Assembly (NCBI RefSeq): GCF_006346335.1
Contig: NZ_VDMC01000002.1
Location: forward strand, 310,001 to 374,000
DNA from: Aequorivita sinensis
GTDB taxonomy: Bacteria; Bacteroidota; Bacteroidia; Flavobacteriales; Flavobacteriaceae
DNA length: 64,000 bases
Reading direction: 5' to 3'
Shown: positions 8,759 to 18,585 of the stretch, one piece after another
How the letters are laid out: every line of letters begins with the position of its first letter
Numbering within the stretch: the first letter of the stretch is position 1
Translations under genes and position numbers: made by a program
The notes under the pieces: model-generated
The model's input: only the letters and a program-made list of their open reading frames with translations
What the model was told of the DNA's origin: nothing
The model's database searches: none

Positions 8759-11257
8759 ATGAAATACTTATTGCCCTTTTTATTTTTAATTATTAGCTAT
8801 AATGCAGTAGCTCAGTCCCCTGAAAAAAAACAAGTTACAATCAAAGGAACCATTCTTGAAGAAGGTACAAACTACCCTTTAGAATATTCTACTGTTTCTT
8901 TCATAAATAGAGAAGGTAAAACTGTAACAGGTGGCATTACCGATTTAGATGGAAACTATAAAATTGATGTTCCAACTGGAGTTTATACAGTGAGGTTTGA
9001 ATTTATTTCATATAAAACTAAAGAATTAAAAAATCAAAATTTTACAAAAAACACCACACTTCCTACAATAAAACTTGATTTAGACGCAGCAAGTTTAGAC
9101 GAAGTAGTTGTGCGTGCCGAAACAACAGAGGTACAAATAAGGCTAGACAAAAAAATATACAATATCGGGAAAGATCTTACTGCGGGAGGTGCTTCAGTGA
9201 GTGACGCACTAAACAACGTACCATCTGTAACTGTAGATGTAGATGGAGCAATCGCACTAAGAGGAAATGAAAACGTTCGTATTCTTATAAATGGAAAGCC
9301 TTCTGCTATTGCTGGTTTTGGCTCTACCGATGCCTTACGCCAATTACCTGCTGAAGCTATTGAAAGAGTTGAAGTTATTACTTCTCCTTCGGCTCGTTAT
9401 GACGCAGAAGGAACTGCAGGTATTCTAAACATCATTCTTAAAAAAGAAAAAACGTTAGGTGTTAATGGTTCTATAAGTACTACTATAGGTGTACCTACAA
9501 ATAGTAATGCCTCTGGAAACATAAATATTAGAACCAACAAATTCAATATTTTTAACACTACAGGTGTTTATTACAGAAAAGCTCCAGGAAAAGCACATTT
9601 CGATAATAATTATTTTTCACGAAATTTTATTGATGGTGATGGAAATCCTGTAACTGTTGACCCAACTTTCGATCAAGTTATTGAACGCAGAGATTACGAC
9701 AGGATGGGTAAAGGTTTTAACACCAACCTAGGTATAGAGTACTTTATTAACGACAAATCATCAATCACTGCAAGTGGATTCTACAGAAAAGGAACTGGAG
9801 ATGATGTTACAACCAACAACACTCTTAACAGAAACAACAATGAAACTGAAGAGAAAATAAGAAGAATTGAATACGAAGGAGAAGACGATTCTAACTATCA
9901 ATTCTCTTTGAATTATGTAAATAACTTTAATGACAACGGACATAAACTAACTGCCGATTTTCAGTATGATTACGGAAAGGACGATGAAAATTCATTAATT
10001 ACTGAAGATCGTTTATTCCCAGAATTTATTACACTTCCTTCTGAGAATATTCTTCAAAAAAGAACAGATAGAGAATACTTAGCACAAGCGGATTATGTAT
10101 TACCTATAGGTGAAAATGCACAATTTGAAGCGGGATACCGTGGAAGTTTTGAAGAAACAATCACAGATTACACCTTATTACAAGAAGACGGTATTTCTGG
10201 TGTTTATCACAGAAATGATAGCCTTTCTAATATTTTCAACTACGAAGAAAATGTACACGCTTTCTATACTCAGTACGGAAACAAGTTTGGAAAGTTCTCT
10301 TTTCTATTAGGTTTACGTCTTGAAAACACCCAACTAAAAGGTAGTGTAGATGCTGAAAATGTTGATACAAATTCACCTATTAACCTAAACTTCGACAAGG
10401 ATTACACAGGGCTTTTCCCTACAGTAAACTTAACTTACGAGTTAGGTGATCGTGAAAATATTACACTTGGTTACAACAGACGTATTAACCGTCCAAGACA
10501 CTGGTTTATCAATCCTTTCCCTTCTCGTTCAAGTGAAGCAAACGTATTCCAAGGAAACCCTAACCTAGACCCTGCCTACTCTAGTGCATTCGATTTAGGA
10601 TATTTAAAGAGCTGGAAAAAGCTAACATTATCGAGTTCTGTTTACTACCAACACGAAACAGATTCTTTTGAAAGAGTTCAAGAAGAAACTGGAGAAACTA
10701 CAAGTAATGGAATTCCAATTATCCGTACCCTTCCTATTAACCTTTCTACTAACAAAAGATATGGTTTTGAAGCAGGTTTATTATACAACCCTAATAAGTG
10801 GCTTACACTTAACGGAAGCTTTAATTACTTTATGTTTAAGTCTGAAGGATTTTTCAACGGTGTAGATTACGGAACAGAAGATGTTAGTTATTTTGGAAGA
10901 TTTAGCAGTAAGGTAAAATTACCTGCGAAAATCGAATGGCAAACAAATGCTTTCTACCGTGGTCCAAGAAATAATTCTCAAACAGAAAGCGACGGAATCC
11001 TATCTGTAGATATGGCTATTAGTAAAGATATCATTAATGACAATGGAACTTTATCTTTAAATGTTAGTGACTTACTTAACACACGTAAAAGAAATAGTTT
11101 AACTACTACAAGCTCATTTACTAGTGAAAGTGAATTTCAGTGGAGAGCTAGACAAGTTAATTTAACCTTCACCTATCGCTTCAACCAGAAGAAACAACGT
11201 CAACGTCCTAACGGAGGCAGTGGCGGTGGATTTGACGAAGGTGGGTTTGAAGGATAA
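8759..11257 (+). CDS. TonB-dependent receptor, outer-membrane beta-barrel family
   Basis: Outer-membrane protein of 832 residues. The signal peptide ends near NAVAQS, a carboxypeptidase-regulatory-like domain spans about residues 24-110, and a plug domain about 125-225 (NVPSVTVDVDG, ERVEVITSPSARYDAEGTAG). The rest is a beta-barrel of the family with the GYNRRINRP segment near residue 575. The C-terminus has a Gly-rich tail (GGSGGGFDEGG) after the last barrel strand, common in this subfamily. Ligand unknown. It is transcribed alone and followed by a strong hairpin terminator at 11285-11313. Confidence 0.9.
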   Translation: MKYLLPFLFLIISYNAVAQSPEKKQVTIKGTILEEGTNYPLEYSTVSFINREGKTVTGGITDLDGNYKIDVPTGVYTVRFEFISYKTKELKNQNFTKNTTLPTIKLDLDAASLDEVVVRAETTEVQIRLDKKIYNIGKDLTAGGASVSDALNNVPSVTVDVDGAIALRGNENVRILINGKPSAIAGFGSTDALRQLPAEAIERVEVITSPSARYDAEGTAGILNIILKKEKTLGVNGSISTTIGVPTNSNASGNINIRTNKFNIFNTTGVYYRKAPGKAHFDNNYFSRNFIDGDGNPVTVDPTFDQVIERRDYDRMGKGFNTNLGIEYFINDKSSITASGFYRKGTGDDVTTNNTLNRNNNETEEKIRRIEYEGEDDSNYQFSLNYVNNFNDNGHKLTADFQYDYGKDDENSLITEDRLFPEFITLPSENILQKRTDREYLAQADYVLPIGENAQFEAGYRGSFEETITDYTLLQEDGISGVYHRNDSLSNIFNYEENVHAFYTQYGNKFGKFSFLLGLRLENTQLKGSVDAENVDTNSPINLNFDKDYTGLFPTVNLTYELGDRENITLGYNRRINRPRHWFINPFPSRSSEANVFQGNPNLDPAYSSAFDLGYLKSWKKLTLSSSVYYQHETDSFERVQEETGETTSNGIPIIRTLPINLSTNKRYGFEAGLLYNPNKWLTLNGSFNYFMFKSEGFFNGVDYGTEDVSYFGRFSSKVKLPAKIEWQTNAFYRGPRNNSQTESDGILSVDMAISKDIINDNGTLSLNVSDLLNTRKRNSLTTTSSFTSESEFQWRARQVNLTFTYRFNQKKQRQRPNGGSGGGFDEGGFEG

Positions 11258-11284
11258 CCTCTAACTTCCAAGTCTAATACAATA

Positions 11285-11313
11285 AAAAAGGGAACCAAAT
11301 TGGTTCCCTTTTT
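11285..11313 (+). terminator. Rho-independent terminator of the TonB receptor gene
   Basis: Perfect short stem GGGAACCAA pairing with TTGGTTCCC, followed by a T-run and preceded by an A-run. It lies 28 bp past the receptor stop and could act in both directions. Confidence 0.85.
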
Positions 11314-11400
11314 ATATGGTGTAAGTTCTAATTAGCTTATAATATATGCATTCTACTATTCAATTAATGGTTATCTAATTCACTTTTAATATGTAGAACA

Positions 11401-11432
11401 AAAAAAGGGAGCTATTTTAAAGCTCCCTTTTA
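11401..11432 (-). terminator. Rho-independent terminator of the small membrane protein gene
   Basis: Stem GGGAGCT/AGCTCCC with a 7-base loop. On the minus strand it is followed by six T. It lies 20 bp past the stop of the 57-residue membrane protein gene. Confidence 0.8.
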
Positions 11433-11451
11433 ATTATATTGTATAGAAAAA

Positions 11452-11625
11452 CTACTTATTTAATTGTTTGTTTTTCTTTTCTTCACGTTTATTTTTAAAA
11501 TTCTCTTGAAGTGCACCACCAATCCAATAAGGAAGTATTCCCATCAAAAAAATCATCAACCAAAATCCGATGGTAACTACAGTCATAACAGCGATGAATC
11601 CTAAAAATTGCTCAAAAGTAAACAT
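11452..11625 (-). CDS. 57-residue single-span membrane protein
   Basis: A short gene translated directly from the sequence: MFTFEQFLGFIAVMT, then a hydrophobic stretch to about residue 32, a PYWIGG turn, and a lysine-rich cytoplasmic tail (KNKREEKKNKQLNK). It has one long or two short membrane spans with a positively charged C-terminus. Support that it is a real gene: a good promoter 26 bp upstream (TTG, 18 bp, TATCTTTG at 11651-11679) and a hairpin terminator 20 bp downstream. I know no function; it could be a small regulator or subunit of a membrane complex. Confidence 0.7.
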   Translation of the reverse strand: MFTFEQFLGFIAVMTVVTIGFWLMIFLMGILPYWIGGALQENFKNKREEKKNKQLNK

Positions 11626-11650
11626 GGTATATTATTTTTAATTGAAAGTT

Positions 11651-11679
11651 CAAAGATAGTACGTTTTTTTTTAAAACAA
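11651..11679 (-). promoter_or_regulatory. Promoter of the small membrane protein gene
   Basis: On the minus strand it reads TTG, an 18-bp spacer, then TATCTTTG, matching the Bacteroidetes -33/-7 consensus (TTG and TAnnTTTG). It ends 26 bp before the ATG at 11625. Confidence 0.65.
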
Positions 11680-11726
11680 CAACAAAACTTTTAGTTTTAT
11701 TCACAGGAAATAAACAGCTGTGCGGG

Positions 11727-11757
11727 TTGACCAACTTTTTGCTTTTCGTTATCTTTG
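11727..11757 (+). promoter_or_regulatory. Promoter of fumC
   Basis: TTG at 11727, a 20-bp spacer and TATCTTTG at 11750-11757, matching the Bacteroidetes TTG/TAnnTTTG pattern. It implies a leader of roughly 110 bases before the fumC ATG. Confidence 0.65.
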
Positions 11758-11876
11758 CGGCAGTTTTAACCCCCTTATTCGATAGGGTTAAAATAAATTC
11801 AAAATCAAGTACTTAAGGAGTTAGTTGTAACTCTGCTATTTTAAATAATAATTAATTCATTATAAACATTATTACA

Positions 11877-13262
11877 ATGCAGTATAGAATAGAGAAAGAC
11901 ACTATGGGCGAGGTAAAAGTACCTGCCGATAAACTTTGGGGCGCACAAACAGAGCGTTCATTCGAAAATTTTAAAATTGGCCCACGTGCTTCAATGCCTC
12001 TAGAGATAATCTACGGCTTCGCATATCTTAAAAAGGCAGCAGCATACACTAACTGCGAACTTGGAGTTCTTCCTGAAGAAAAAAGAGATCTTATTGCTAC
12101 AGTTTGTGATGAAATTTTAGCAGGAAAACACGACGATCAGTTTCCATTAGTAATTTGGCAAACAGGAAGTGGTACGCAAAGTAATATGAACGTTAATGAA
12201 GTAATTGCAAACCGCGCGCACCAATTAGCAGGTAAAACGATTGGTGAAGGAGAAAAAACACTTCAGCCAAATGACGATGTAAACAAATCGCAATCATCAA
12301 ACGATACTTTCCCAACGGGAATGCACATTGCGGCTTATAAAAAGTTAATCGAAACAACAATTCCAGGTGTTGAGCAACTTCAAAAGACACTTGCTAAAAA
12401 AGCAGACGACTTTAAAGATGTTGTAAAAATTGGTCGTACTCACTTTATGGATGCTACTCCTCTTACCCTTGGACAAGAGTTTGGTGGATATGCAGCACAA
12501 TTAGCACACGGAATTAAAGCACTAAAAAACACGCTTCCACATTTAGCTGAACTCGCTTTAGGAGGTACTGCTGTTGGAACTGGATTAAACACACCAAAAG
12601 GATACGACGTAAAAGTTGCAAAATATATTGCTGACTTTACAGGTTTACCTTTTGTTACTGCTCAAAATAAATTTGAAGCTTTAGCGGCTCACGACGCATT
12701 TGTAGAAAGTCATGGTGCATTAAAACAATTGGCGGTTTCATTAAACAAAATAGCTAATGACGTTAGAATGCTTGCTAGTGGACCTCGTAGTGGAATTGGA
12801 GAAATCAACATTCCTGCAAACGAACCAGGTTCTTCTATTATGCCAGGAAAAGTAAACCCTACACAATGTGAAGCTTTAACAATGGTTTGCTCTCAAGTAA
12901 TAGGTAACGATATGGCAATTGCCGTTGGTGGTATGCAAGGTCAATTTGAACTTAACGTGTTCAAACCAGTTATGGCTGCAAACTTTTTAGAATCTGCTCA
13001 ACTTATTGGAGATGCTTGTGTTTCATTCGATGTAAATTGTGCACAAGGTATTGAACCGAACCACGAAGTTATTAAAAGACAATTAAATAACAGCTTAATG
13101 CTTGTTACAGCCTTGAACACAAAAATTGGTTACTACAAAGCAGCAGAAATCGCTAATACAGCTCACAAAAACGGAACAACTCTTAAAGAAGAAGCAGTTA
13201 ACTTAGGTTATACCACGGCTGAAGAGTTCGACCAGTGGGTAAGACCAGAAGATATGGTGTAG
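11877..13262 (+). CDS. fumC: Class II fumarate hydratase
   Basis: Cytoplasmic TCA-cycle enzyme converting fumarate and L-malate; 461 residues, normal for the iron-independent class II family. Visible signatures: [13 protein letters not shown] near residue 97, [12 protein letters not shown] near 138, and the catalytic loop [15 protein letters not shown] near 317, all at the positions expected for a tetrameric FumC. The gene is monocistronic, with its own promoter (11727-11757) and a strong terminator (13295-13326). Confidence 0.97.
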   Translation: MQYRIEKDTMGEVKVPADKLWGAQTERSFENFKIGPRASMPLEIIYGFAYLKKAAAYTNCELGVLPEEKRDLIATVCDEILAGKHDDQFPLVIWQTGSGTQSNMNVNEVIANRAHQLAGKTIGEGEKTLQPNDDVNKSQSSNDTFPTGMHIAAYKKLIETTIPGVEQLQKTLAKKADDFKDVVKIGRTHFMDATPLTLGQEFGGYAAQLAHGIKALKNTLPHLAELALGGTAVGTGLNTPKGYDVKVAKYIADFTGLPFVTAQNKFEALAAHDAFVESHGALKQLAVSLNKIANDVRMLASGPRSGIGEINIPANEPGSSIMPGKVNPTQCEALTMVCSQVIGNDMAIAVGGMQGQFELNVFKPVMAANFLESAQLIGDACVSFDVNCAQGIEPNHEVIKRQLNNSLMLVTALNTKIGYYKAAEIANTAHKNGTTLKEEAVNLGYTTAEEFDQWVRPEDMV

Positions 13263-13294
13263 TATTCACTACAAACACCCTAAGTTTTAAACAA

Positions 13295-13326
13295 CAAACC
13301 CCGCATTATTTGCGGGGTTTGTTTTT
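13295..13326 (+). terminator. Rho-independent terminator of fumC
   Basis: Eleven-base perfect stem (CAAACCCCGCA / TGCGGGGTTTG) with a five-base loop and a T-run, 32 bp past the fumC stop. The preceding A-rich side may also stop the convergent thioesterase transcript. Confidence 0.92.
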
Positions 13327-13357
13327 AGGCTTAAACCATTTTTGAAATGGTATGGTT

Positions 13358-13747
13358 TTATTTAGCTAGTCTATCTTTAACAAATTCAATTTGTGTTTTT
13401 CCGTGTGGTGTTGGCACCCCGTTTTCGTCTAAACTCACCATTATAATTTTTTCAATACTAATAATTACTTCGTGATTCATTTTGTTACGAACCTCGCAGG
13501 CAAGCGTTAATGAAGTTCTTCCAAAAGATTTCGGCTCTAGCCCTATTTCAATGATATCACCTTTTTTGGCAGAACTCACAAAGTTTATTTCACTCATAAA
13601 CTTGGTTACTGTTCTCGGGTTTTCTAACTGTATAATTGCATATAAAGCCGCTTCTTCATCAATCCATTCTAGTAAACGACCGCCAAACAAGGTCCCGTTT
13701 GGATTTAAATCTTCTGGCTTAATCCATTTTCGTGTGTGAAAATTCAT
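13358..13747 (-). CDS. Hotdog-fold acyl-CoA thioesterase
   Basis: A 129-residue single hotdog domain of the acyl-CoA hydrolase family (YciA/ACOT type), which cleaves acyl-CoA to free acid and CoA in the cytoplasm. Diagnostic segments: NPNGTLFGGRLLEWIDEEAA (residues about 15-34) with the catalytic Asp, FVSSAKKGDIIEIGL, and SFGRTSLTL. A -7-like element TAGATTTG lies about 45 bp upstream on the minus strand (13792-13799). It is convergent with fumC and separated from the dehydrogenase upstream by 60 bp. Chain-length preference cannot be told from sequence. Confidence 0.88.
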   Translation of the reverse strand: MNFHTRKWIKPEDLNPNGTLFGGRLLEWIDEEAALYAIIQLENPRTVTKFMSEINFVSSAKKGDIIEIGLEPKSFGRTSLTLACEVRNKMNHEVIISIEKIIMVSLDENGVPTPHGKTQIEFVKDRLAK

Positions 13748-13807
13748 TCTTTAATATAATTTAGGTTGGTTATTTAAATAAACCTACAAATCAAATCTAG
13801 TAGGCTT

Positions 13808-15169
13808 TTATTTTTTGATATATACTGTTTTCCTATTTACGAATTCTTTTATTCCATCGGCACTTAGCTCTCGTCCGTAACCACTTTCTTTAATTCCACC
13901 AAAAGGTAAACGCGGATCACTTTTTACTAATTCATTTATAAAAACAGCACCTTCATCAAATTTATGGATAATCTTCTCTGCATCTTCTATATTCTCAGTA
14001 AATAGCGAAACTCCTAAGCCAAATTGAGAATTATTAGAGAGATCAATCGCTTCTTCAATAGTTTTAAATGTAGTAACAGACAAAGCAGGCCCAAAGGTTT
14101 CTTCCTTAAATACCGCCATATTTTCGGTGACATTTGTCAAAACAGTTGGTTCAAAATACGCACCTTGTCGCTTACCTCCTACTACAAGCTTCGCTCCAGA
14201 CTCAATAGAATCATTTACTTGCTTCTCAATATCTTTCGCCAAGTCCTCTCTAGCTAAAGTTCCTATATAAGTTTCTTGGTCTAAAGGATCTCCACTTTTT
14301 AATTCTCTAACCTTAACAACTAGTTTCTCAACAAATTCTTCAGCAATAGATTCATCTACAATCAATCTTTTTCCGGCTATACAACTCTGCCCGGTATTTT
14401 GAAAACGTGCTTGAACACAAGTTTCCAAAGTCTTTTCAATATCACAATCTTTCATTACAACTAATGCGTTGCTACCCCCTAATTCTAGTACTGTTTTTTT
14501 AATGTTCTTACCTGCTAGGGATGCAACCGAAGATCCTGCTGGCCCACTTCCAGTAAGCGTAACAGCTTTTACTTTTTTATTTTCAATTATTTCTTCTACG
14601 GCATCACTTCCTATTAATAATGTAGTAAAACAGTTGTCTGGAAAACCAGCTCGTTTAAATATCTTTTCAATATTCAAAGCACTTCCAAATACGTTAGAAG
14701 CGTGTTTTAAAACACAGATATTTCCAGCCATAAGAGCAGGAGCGGCAAATCGGAAAACTTGCCAAAACGGATAATTCCACGGCATTACAGCAAGAACTAC
14801 ACCTAAGGGTTCATAGCTCACATAACTTTTATAGGCATCGGTTTTAATTACTTTATTTTGAAGTTGATTTTCGGCATTCTCAGCGTAATATTCGCAAACC
14901 CATGCACATTTTTCAACCTCTGCTTCTGCTTGAGAAATAGGTTTTCCCATTTCCAAAGTCAGCATTTCAGCATATTCGCGCTTATTAGACCTCATTTCTG
15001 CAGCCGCTGCAAGCATTATTTTTTGGCGTTCATTAAATGGAACTTCTCGCCAGCTATAAAAGCGTTTATCCGCTTTGTCTATTATTTCAGAAACTTCCTT
15101 TTTGCTGTGATTTTTATAGGAATTTAATTCATCTCCATTATATGGATTTTTGGAAACAGTAACGGTCAT
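13808..15169 (-). CDS. Succinate-semialdehyde dehydrogenase (aldehyde dehydrogenase family)
   Basis: NAD(P)-dependent aldehyde dehydrogenase of 453 residues, cytoplasmic. The catalytic residues are visible: Glu in VLELGGSN near residue 227 and Cys in GQSCIAGKR near residue 261; GGIKESGYGRE near the C-terminus is typical of the family. Length and the early EMGKPISQAEAEVEKCAW segment match the YneI/Sad type of succinate-semialdehyde dehydrogenase, which oxidises succinate semialdehyde to succinate. No GABA transaminase gene is next to it, so the exact aldehyde is inferred from family resemblance. Confidence 0.85.
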   Translation of the reverse strand: MTVTVSKNPYNGDELNSYKNHSKKEVSEIIDKADKRFYSWREVPFNERQKIMLAAAAEMRSNKREYAEMLTLEMGKPISQAEAEVEKCAWVCEYYAENAENQLQNKVIKTDAYKSYVSYEPLGVVLAVMPWNYPFWQVFRFAAPALMAGNICVLKHASNVFGSALNIEKIFKRAGFPDNCFTTLLIGSDAVEEIIENKKVKAVTLTGSGPAGSSVASLAGKNIKKTVLELGGSNALVVMKDCDIEKTLETCVQARFQNTGQSCIAGKRLIVDESIAEEFVEKLVVKVRELKSGDPLDQETYIGTLAREDLAKDIEKQVNDSIESGAKLVVGGKRQGAYFEPTVLTNVTENMAVFKEETFGPALSVTTFKTIEEAIDLSNNSQFGLGVSLFTENIEDAEKIIHKFDEGAVFINELVKSDPRLPFGGIKESGYGRELSADGIKEFVNRKTVYIKK

Positions 15170-15268
15170 TGTTTTTATTTTAAAAGTATTGAAAACATAG
15201 AGAATGAGTAAGCGATTAAGACTATTTTAACGAGAAAAATATTGAAAATAAAGCATTCAAACTTTCAT

Positions 15269-15276
15269 TACCTTTG
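15269..15276 (+). promoter_or_regulatory. -7 promoter element upstream of gcvT
   Basis: TACCTTTG matches TAnnTTTG, 114 bp before the gcvT ATG. The nearest upstream TTG (15242) is about 24 bp away, longer than usual, so only the -7 element is convincing. Confidence 0.45.
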
Positions 15277-15390
15277 CGCCTATTATAATACATTTGTGAA
15301 AAATCAATTATTAAGAATAATATTAAAAAATTTATCAATATCTCTATCTAAAGCTATGCCTTAGGATAAAGAAATAAAAACATTTTTAAA

Positions 15391-16473
15391 ATGAAAAACA
15401 CTGCACTTACACACATACACGAACAATTAGGCGCTAAGATGGTGCCATTTGCAGGTTATAATATGCCTGTTTCATACGAAGGAGTAAAAGCTGAGCACGA
15501 AACTGTGCGAAATGGAGTGGGTGTATTTGATGTTTCGCATATGGGCGAATTTTTAATTACAGGTCCAAAAGCCTTGGATTTAATTCAAAAAATAAGCAGT
15601 AACGACGCTACTAAACTTGAAGATGGAAAAGCACAATACTGCTACTTTCCAAATGAAGAAGGAGGTATAGTTGACGATTTAATTATTTACAAAATTAAAG
15701 ACGAAGAATATTTACTTGTAGTAAATGCATCTAATATCGACAAAGATTGGGCTTGGATAGAAAAACACAACACTATGGGTGCCGAAATGAGAAATATCTC
15801 TGATGATTATTCACTTTTAGCTATTCAAGGGCCGAAAGCAATTGAAGCCATGCAATCGTTAACTTCAGAAGATTTGAGCGCTATTAAATTTTACAACTTC
15901 AAAGTTTCTGATTTTGCTGGAATTGAGCACGTAATTATCAGTGCTACTGGTTATACTGGAAGTGGTGGATTCGAAATTTACTGTAAAAACAGTGAGGTTG
16001 AACAGATTTGGAATAAAGTTTTTGAAGCTGGAAAAGAGTACGGTATCAAACCAATTGGTTTGGCTGCCCGTGATACACTTAGATTAGAAATGGGCTTCTG
16101 CTTATACGGAAATGATATAGATGAAACAACTTCTCCATTAGAAGCTGGATTGGGATGGATTACAAAATTCACTAAAGACTTTATCAATTCTGACAATCTG
16201 AAAAAAGAAAAAGAAGAAGGTGTAAAAAACAAACTTATTGGTTTTGAATTAATAGACCGTGGAGTTCCTAGACAAGGGTATGAAATTGCCGATAAAGATG
16301 GAAACATCATCGGTAGCGTTACTAGTGGAACAATGGCACCTTCGTTAAATAAAGCGATTGGATTGGGATATGTAACTGTAGAAAACAGTGCTCCAGAATC
16401 TGAAATATTCATTCAAATTAGAAATAAACCAGTTGCAGCAAAAGTTGTTAAAACTCCGTTTTACAAAGGTTAA
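15391..16473 (+). CDS. gcvT: Glycine cleavage system T protein (aminomethyltransferase)
   Basis: 360-residue cytoplasmic enzyme that transfers the methylene group from aminomethylated H protein to tetrahydrofolate, releasing ammonia. Family hallmarks: [14 protein letters not shown] near residue 18, [11 protein letters not shown] near residue 44, [14 protein letters not shown] near residue 185 and [14 protein letters not shown] near residue 220, including the conserved Asp and Arg. The other glycine cleavage genes (gcvP, gcvH) are not in the window, as usual in this group. The stop overlaps the glutaminase ATG by one base (TAATG), so the two are co-translated. Confidence 0.96.
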   Translation: MKNTALTHIHEQLGAKMVPFAGYNMPVSYEGVKAEHETVRNGVGVFDVSHMGEFLITGPKALDLIQKISSNDATKLEDGKAQYCYFPNEEGGIVDDLIIYKIKDEEYLLVVNASNIDKDWAWIEKHNTMGAEMRNISDDYSLLAIQGPKAIEAMQSLTSEDLSAIKFYNFKVSDFAGIEHVIISATGYTGSGGFEIYCKNSEVEQIWNKVFEAGKEYGIKPIGLAARDTLRLEMGFCLYGNDIDETTSPLEAGLGWITKFTKDFINSDNLKKEKEEGVKNKLIGFELIDRGVPRQGYEIADKDGNIIGSVTSGTMAPSLNKAIGLGYVTVENSAPESEIFIQIRNKPVAAKVVKTPFYKG

Positions 16474-17387
16474 TGTTGGATTATCAAGCAATTTTAGAAG
16501 AAATATATTCATCACTTAAAAAAACTAAAGATACTGGTGAGGTAGCTAGCTATATCCCAGAATTGGCTAAGATTCCAAAAGACAAGCTAGGAATTCACCT
16601 ACAGTTAATTACGGGAGAAGACTATGCTGTTGGCGATGCTTTGGAAAAATTTTCAATTCAAAGTATTTCTAAAGTATTCTCTTTATCAAAAGCATTTCAG
16701 CTAGTTGGAAATAAAATTCTTACTCGTGTTGATGTAGAACCTTCGGGGAATCCATTTAATCATCTTTCTCTTTTGGAACTTGAAAATGGAATTCCTCGAA
16801 ATCCTTTAATCAATTCGGGGGCGATTGTAGTGGCAGACATTTTGCTTTCAAATTTAAAAAACCCAAAAGAAGATTTTTTAAACTTTGTTCGCGAATTAGC
16901 TCACGACGATTCCATTAGCTATAATGAAAAAGTTGCAGAGTCTGAAAGAGAAACAGGTTTCAATAATTTTGCAGCTGCCAACCTTTTAAAGTCCTTTGGA
17001 AACCTTGAAAATGATGTTGATGATGTATTAGATTTCTATTTTCATCAATGTTCAATAATGATGAATTGCAAACAACTTACAAACGCTTTTTTCGTTTATG
17101 CCAATAGAGGAAAGTGTTTAAAAAACGTACTACACTTAACTCCTAGTCAGGTAAAACGAATTAATGCAATTATGTTAACCTGCGGTTTTTATGATGAAGC
17201 AGGCGAATTTGCCTTTGAAGTTGGATTGCCAGGAAAAAGTGGCGTTGGTGGCGGAATAGTGGCACTTCTACCCCATTGTTTTACAATCGCAACCTGGGCA
17301 CCAGCCTTAAACCCACAAGGAAATTCATATTTAGGAATGCAGGCATTAGAGCAGTTTACCACAAAAACAAAGCTTTCTATATTTTAA
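16473..17387 (+). CDS. glsA: Glutaminase
   Basis: Cytoplasmic glutaminase of the serine-dependent beta-lactamase-like fold (304 residues), hydrolysing L-glutamine to glutamate and ammonia. The catalytic S-x-x-K is S64-I-S-K67 in FSIQSISKVF. The NPLINSGAI loop near residue 110 and the GKSGVGGGI segment near residue 252 are the other family signatures. It overlaps gcvT by one base and is followed by an RmlD-like gene 22 bp later, which makes a three-gene transcript. Why glycine cleavage and glutamine hydrolysis should be linked is unclear; both release ammonia. Confidence 0.95.
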   Translation: MLDYQAILEEIYSSLKKTKDTGEVASYIPELAKIPKDKLGIHLQLITGEDYAVGDALEKFSIQSISKVFSLSKAFQLVGNKILTRVDVEPSGNPFNHLSLLELENGIPRNPLINSGAIVVADILLSNLKNPKEDFLNFVRELAHDDSISYNEKVAESERETGFNNFAAANLLKSFGNLENDVDDVLDFYFHQCSIMMNCKQLTNAFFVYANRGKCLKNVLHLTPSQVKRINAIMLTCGFYDEAGEFAFEVGLPGKSGVGGGIVALLPHCFTIATWAPALNPQGNSYLGMQALEQFTTKTKLSIF

Positions 17388-17409
17388 AAAGAAGTTGAAG
17401 CGGAATTTA

Positions 17410-18267
17410 ATGAGGAAAAAAGAAGGAAAAGAACGTATTTTAATTCTTGGAGGTAGCGGTTTTATAGGTTATGAAATTTATAAAGAACTTCTCTCCTATT
17501 ACGAAGTGTATTGTACTTATTGTAAGCAAGAAGGCGCTTTTTCTGAAAATCAAGTTTTCTTTAAATACTGTGTGGAAGAGGATTCCTTATTTTTATTGCT
17601 AAATGAAATAAAGCCTACTGTAATAATTTCGGCAATTTCTGGAAATTATAAGAAACTGTTTGACGCCTATCAACAAATGGTGAACTACACCTTGCTTCAC
17701 GAGGATTGTTCAGTTTTATATATTTCTTCAGCAGAAGTTTTCGATGGAAAATTTTCACATCCATCGTATGAAAATGATTTAACACTCTCTGAAACTCCTT
17801 CAGGGAAGTTTAAAATTGCAATTGAAAAGTTGTTATTAGAAACTATTCCGCAGCAAACCGCAATTTTAAGGCTGCCAATGGTGTTAGGGGTTAATTCACC
17901 GGAAGTAGTTCATTTACGTCAGTGTATCCGACATAAGGCTACATATGAAGTTTTCCCGAATCTTATAATTACTACAACTACTATAGATAAGGTGTGTCAG
18001 CAAATTCACTATATCGTTAATCACTCATTGGTGGGAATATTCCATTTATCGAGTAATGACATGGTACATCACGAAGATCTCATCAGAGAGATAACTTTAA
18101 AAATTAGTGATAAAATGCCTATCTTTAAAAGTGTATTTAGCAGTAATGAAGACCGCTATAACGCAATTCTTCCAAAGGTAAATCAATTACCTGAACCCTA
18201 TCAAATAGCTGTATCAGAAGTAGTTGAAGAATCTGGTTTAAACGAAGAGATTATGTCTATACGATAA
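17410..18267 (+). CDS. RmlD-like sugar-nucleotide reductase/epimerase family protein
   Basis: NAD(P)-binding Rossmann protein of about 285 residues in the extended short-chain dehydrogenase family. The nucleotide-binding GGSGFIG sits near residue 13, followed by VLYISSAEVFDG near residue 115, which resembles the RmlD/dTDP-dehydrorhamnose reductase pattern. The usual catalytic YxxxK is not clear: the region after the SSAEVF strand gives SGKFKIAIEKLL, with Lys but without an obvious Tyr, so the protein may be non-canonical. The longer frame begins at a TTG (17395); the ATG at 17410 is preferred. It lies 22 bp after glsA and is probably co-transcribed. Confidence 0.75.
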   Translation: MRKKEGKERILILGGSGFIGYEIYKELLSYYEVYCTYCKQEGAFSENQVFFKYCVEEDSLFLLLNEIKPTVIISAISGNYKKLFDAYQQMVNYTLLHEDCSVLYISSAEVFDGKFSHPSYENDLTLSETPSGKFKIAIEKLLLETIPQQTAILRLPMVLGVNSPEVVHLRQCIRHKATYEVFPNLIITTTTIDKVCQQIHYIVNHSLVGIFHLSSNDMVHHEDLIREITLKISDKMPIFKSVFSSNEDRYNAILPKVNQLPEPYQIAVSEVVEESGLNEEIMSIR

Positions 18268-18303
18268 AATACTGTACATTGATTTTAAATTAAAATTACA
18301 ACT

Positions 18304-18585
18304 ATGAAAGCATTATCAGAAAATGAAATATTAGAAAAGCTTAAAGAATTTGAAGGCTGGGAATATATTGAAGGAGCCCTTCACGCAATTTTCGAATTTG
18401 AAAATTTTAAAGAGGCTTTTACTTCAATGACAAGAATAGCTTTTGAAGCTGAAAGATTGAACCATCACCCTGAGTGGAGTAATGTATACAATTCGTTAGA
18501 AATCTATTTATCTACTCACGATGCAGATGGTGTAACCGAAAAAGATTTTGAGCTTGCTCGAATAATTGATGAACTTATTGGTTAG
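18304..18585 (+). CDS. phhB: Pterin-4a-carbinolamine dehydratase
   Basis: A 93-residue protein of the DCoH family that dehydrates 4a-hydroxytetrahydrobiopterin during recycling of the pterin cofactor. The diagnostic HHPEWSNVYNSLEI is present near residues 57-70 and THDADGVTEKDF near residue 76. Length is normal. No aromatic amino acid hydroxylase is in the window. The stop codon is followed without a gap by a 7-bp-period repeat array (18586 onward). Confidence 0.93.
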   Translation: MKALSENEILEKLKEFEGWEYIEGALHAIFEFENFKEAFTSMTRIAFEAERLNHHPEWSNVYNSLEIYLSTHDADGVTEKDFELARIIDELIG

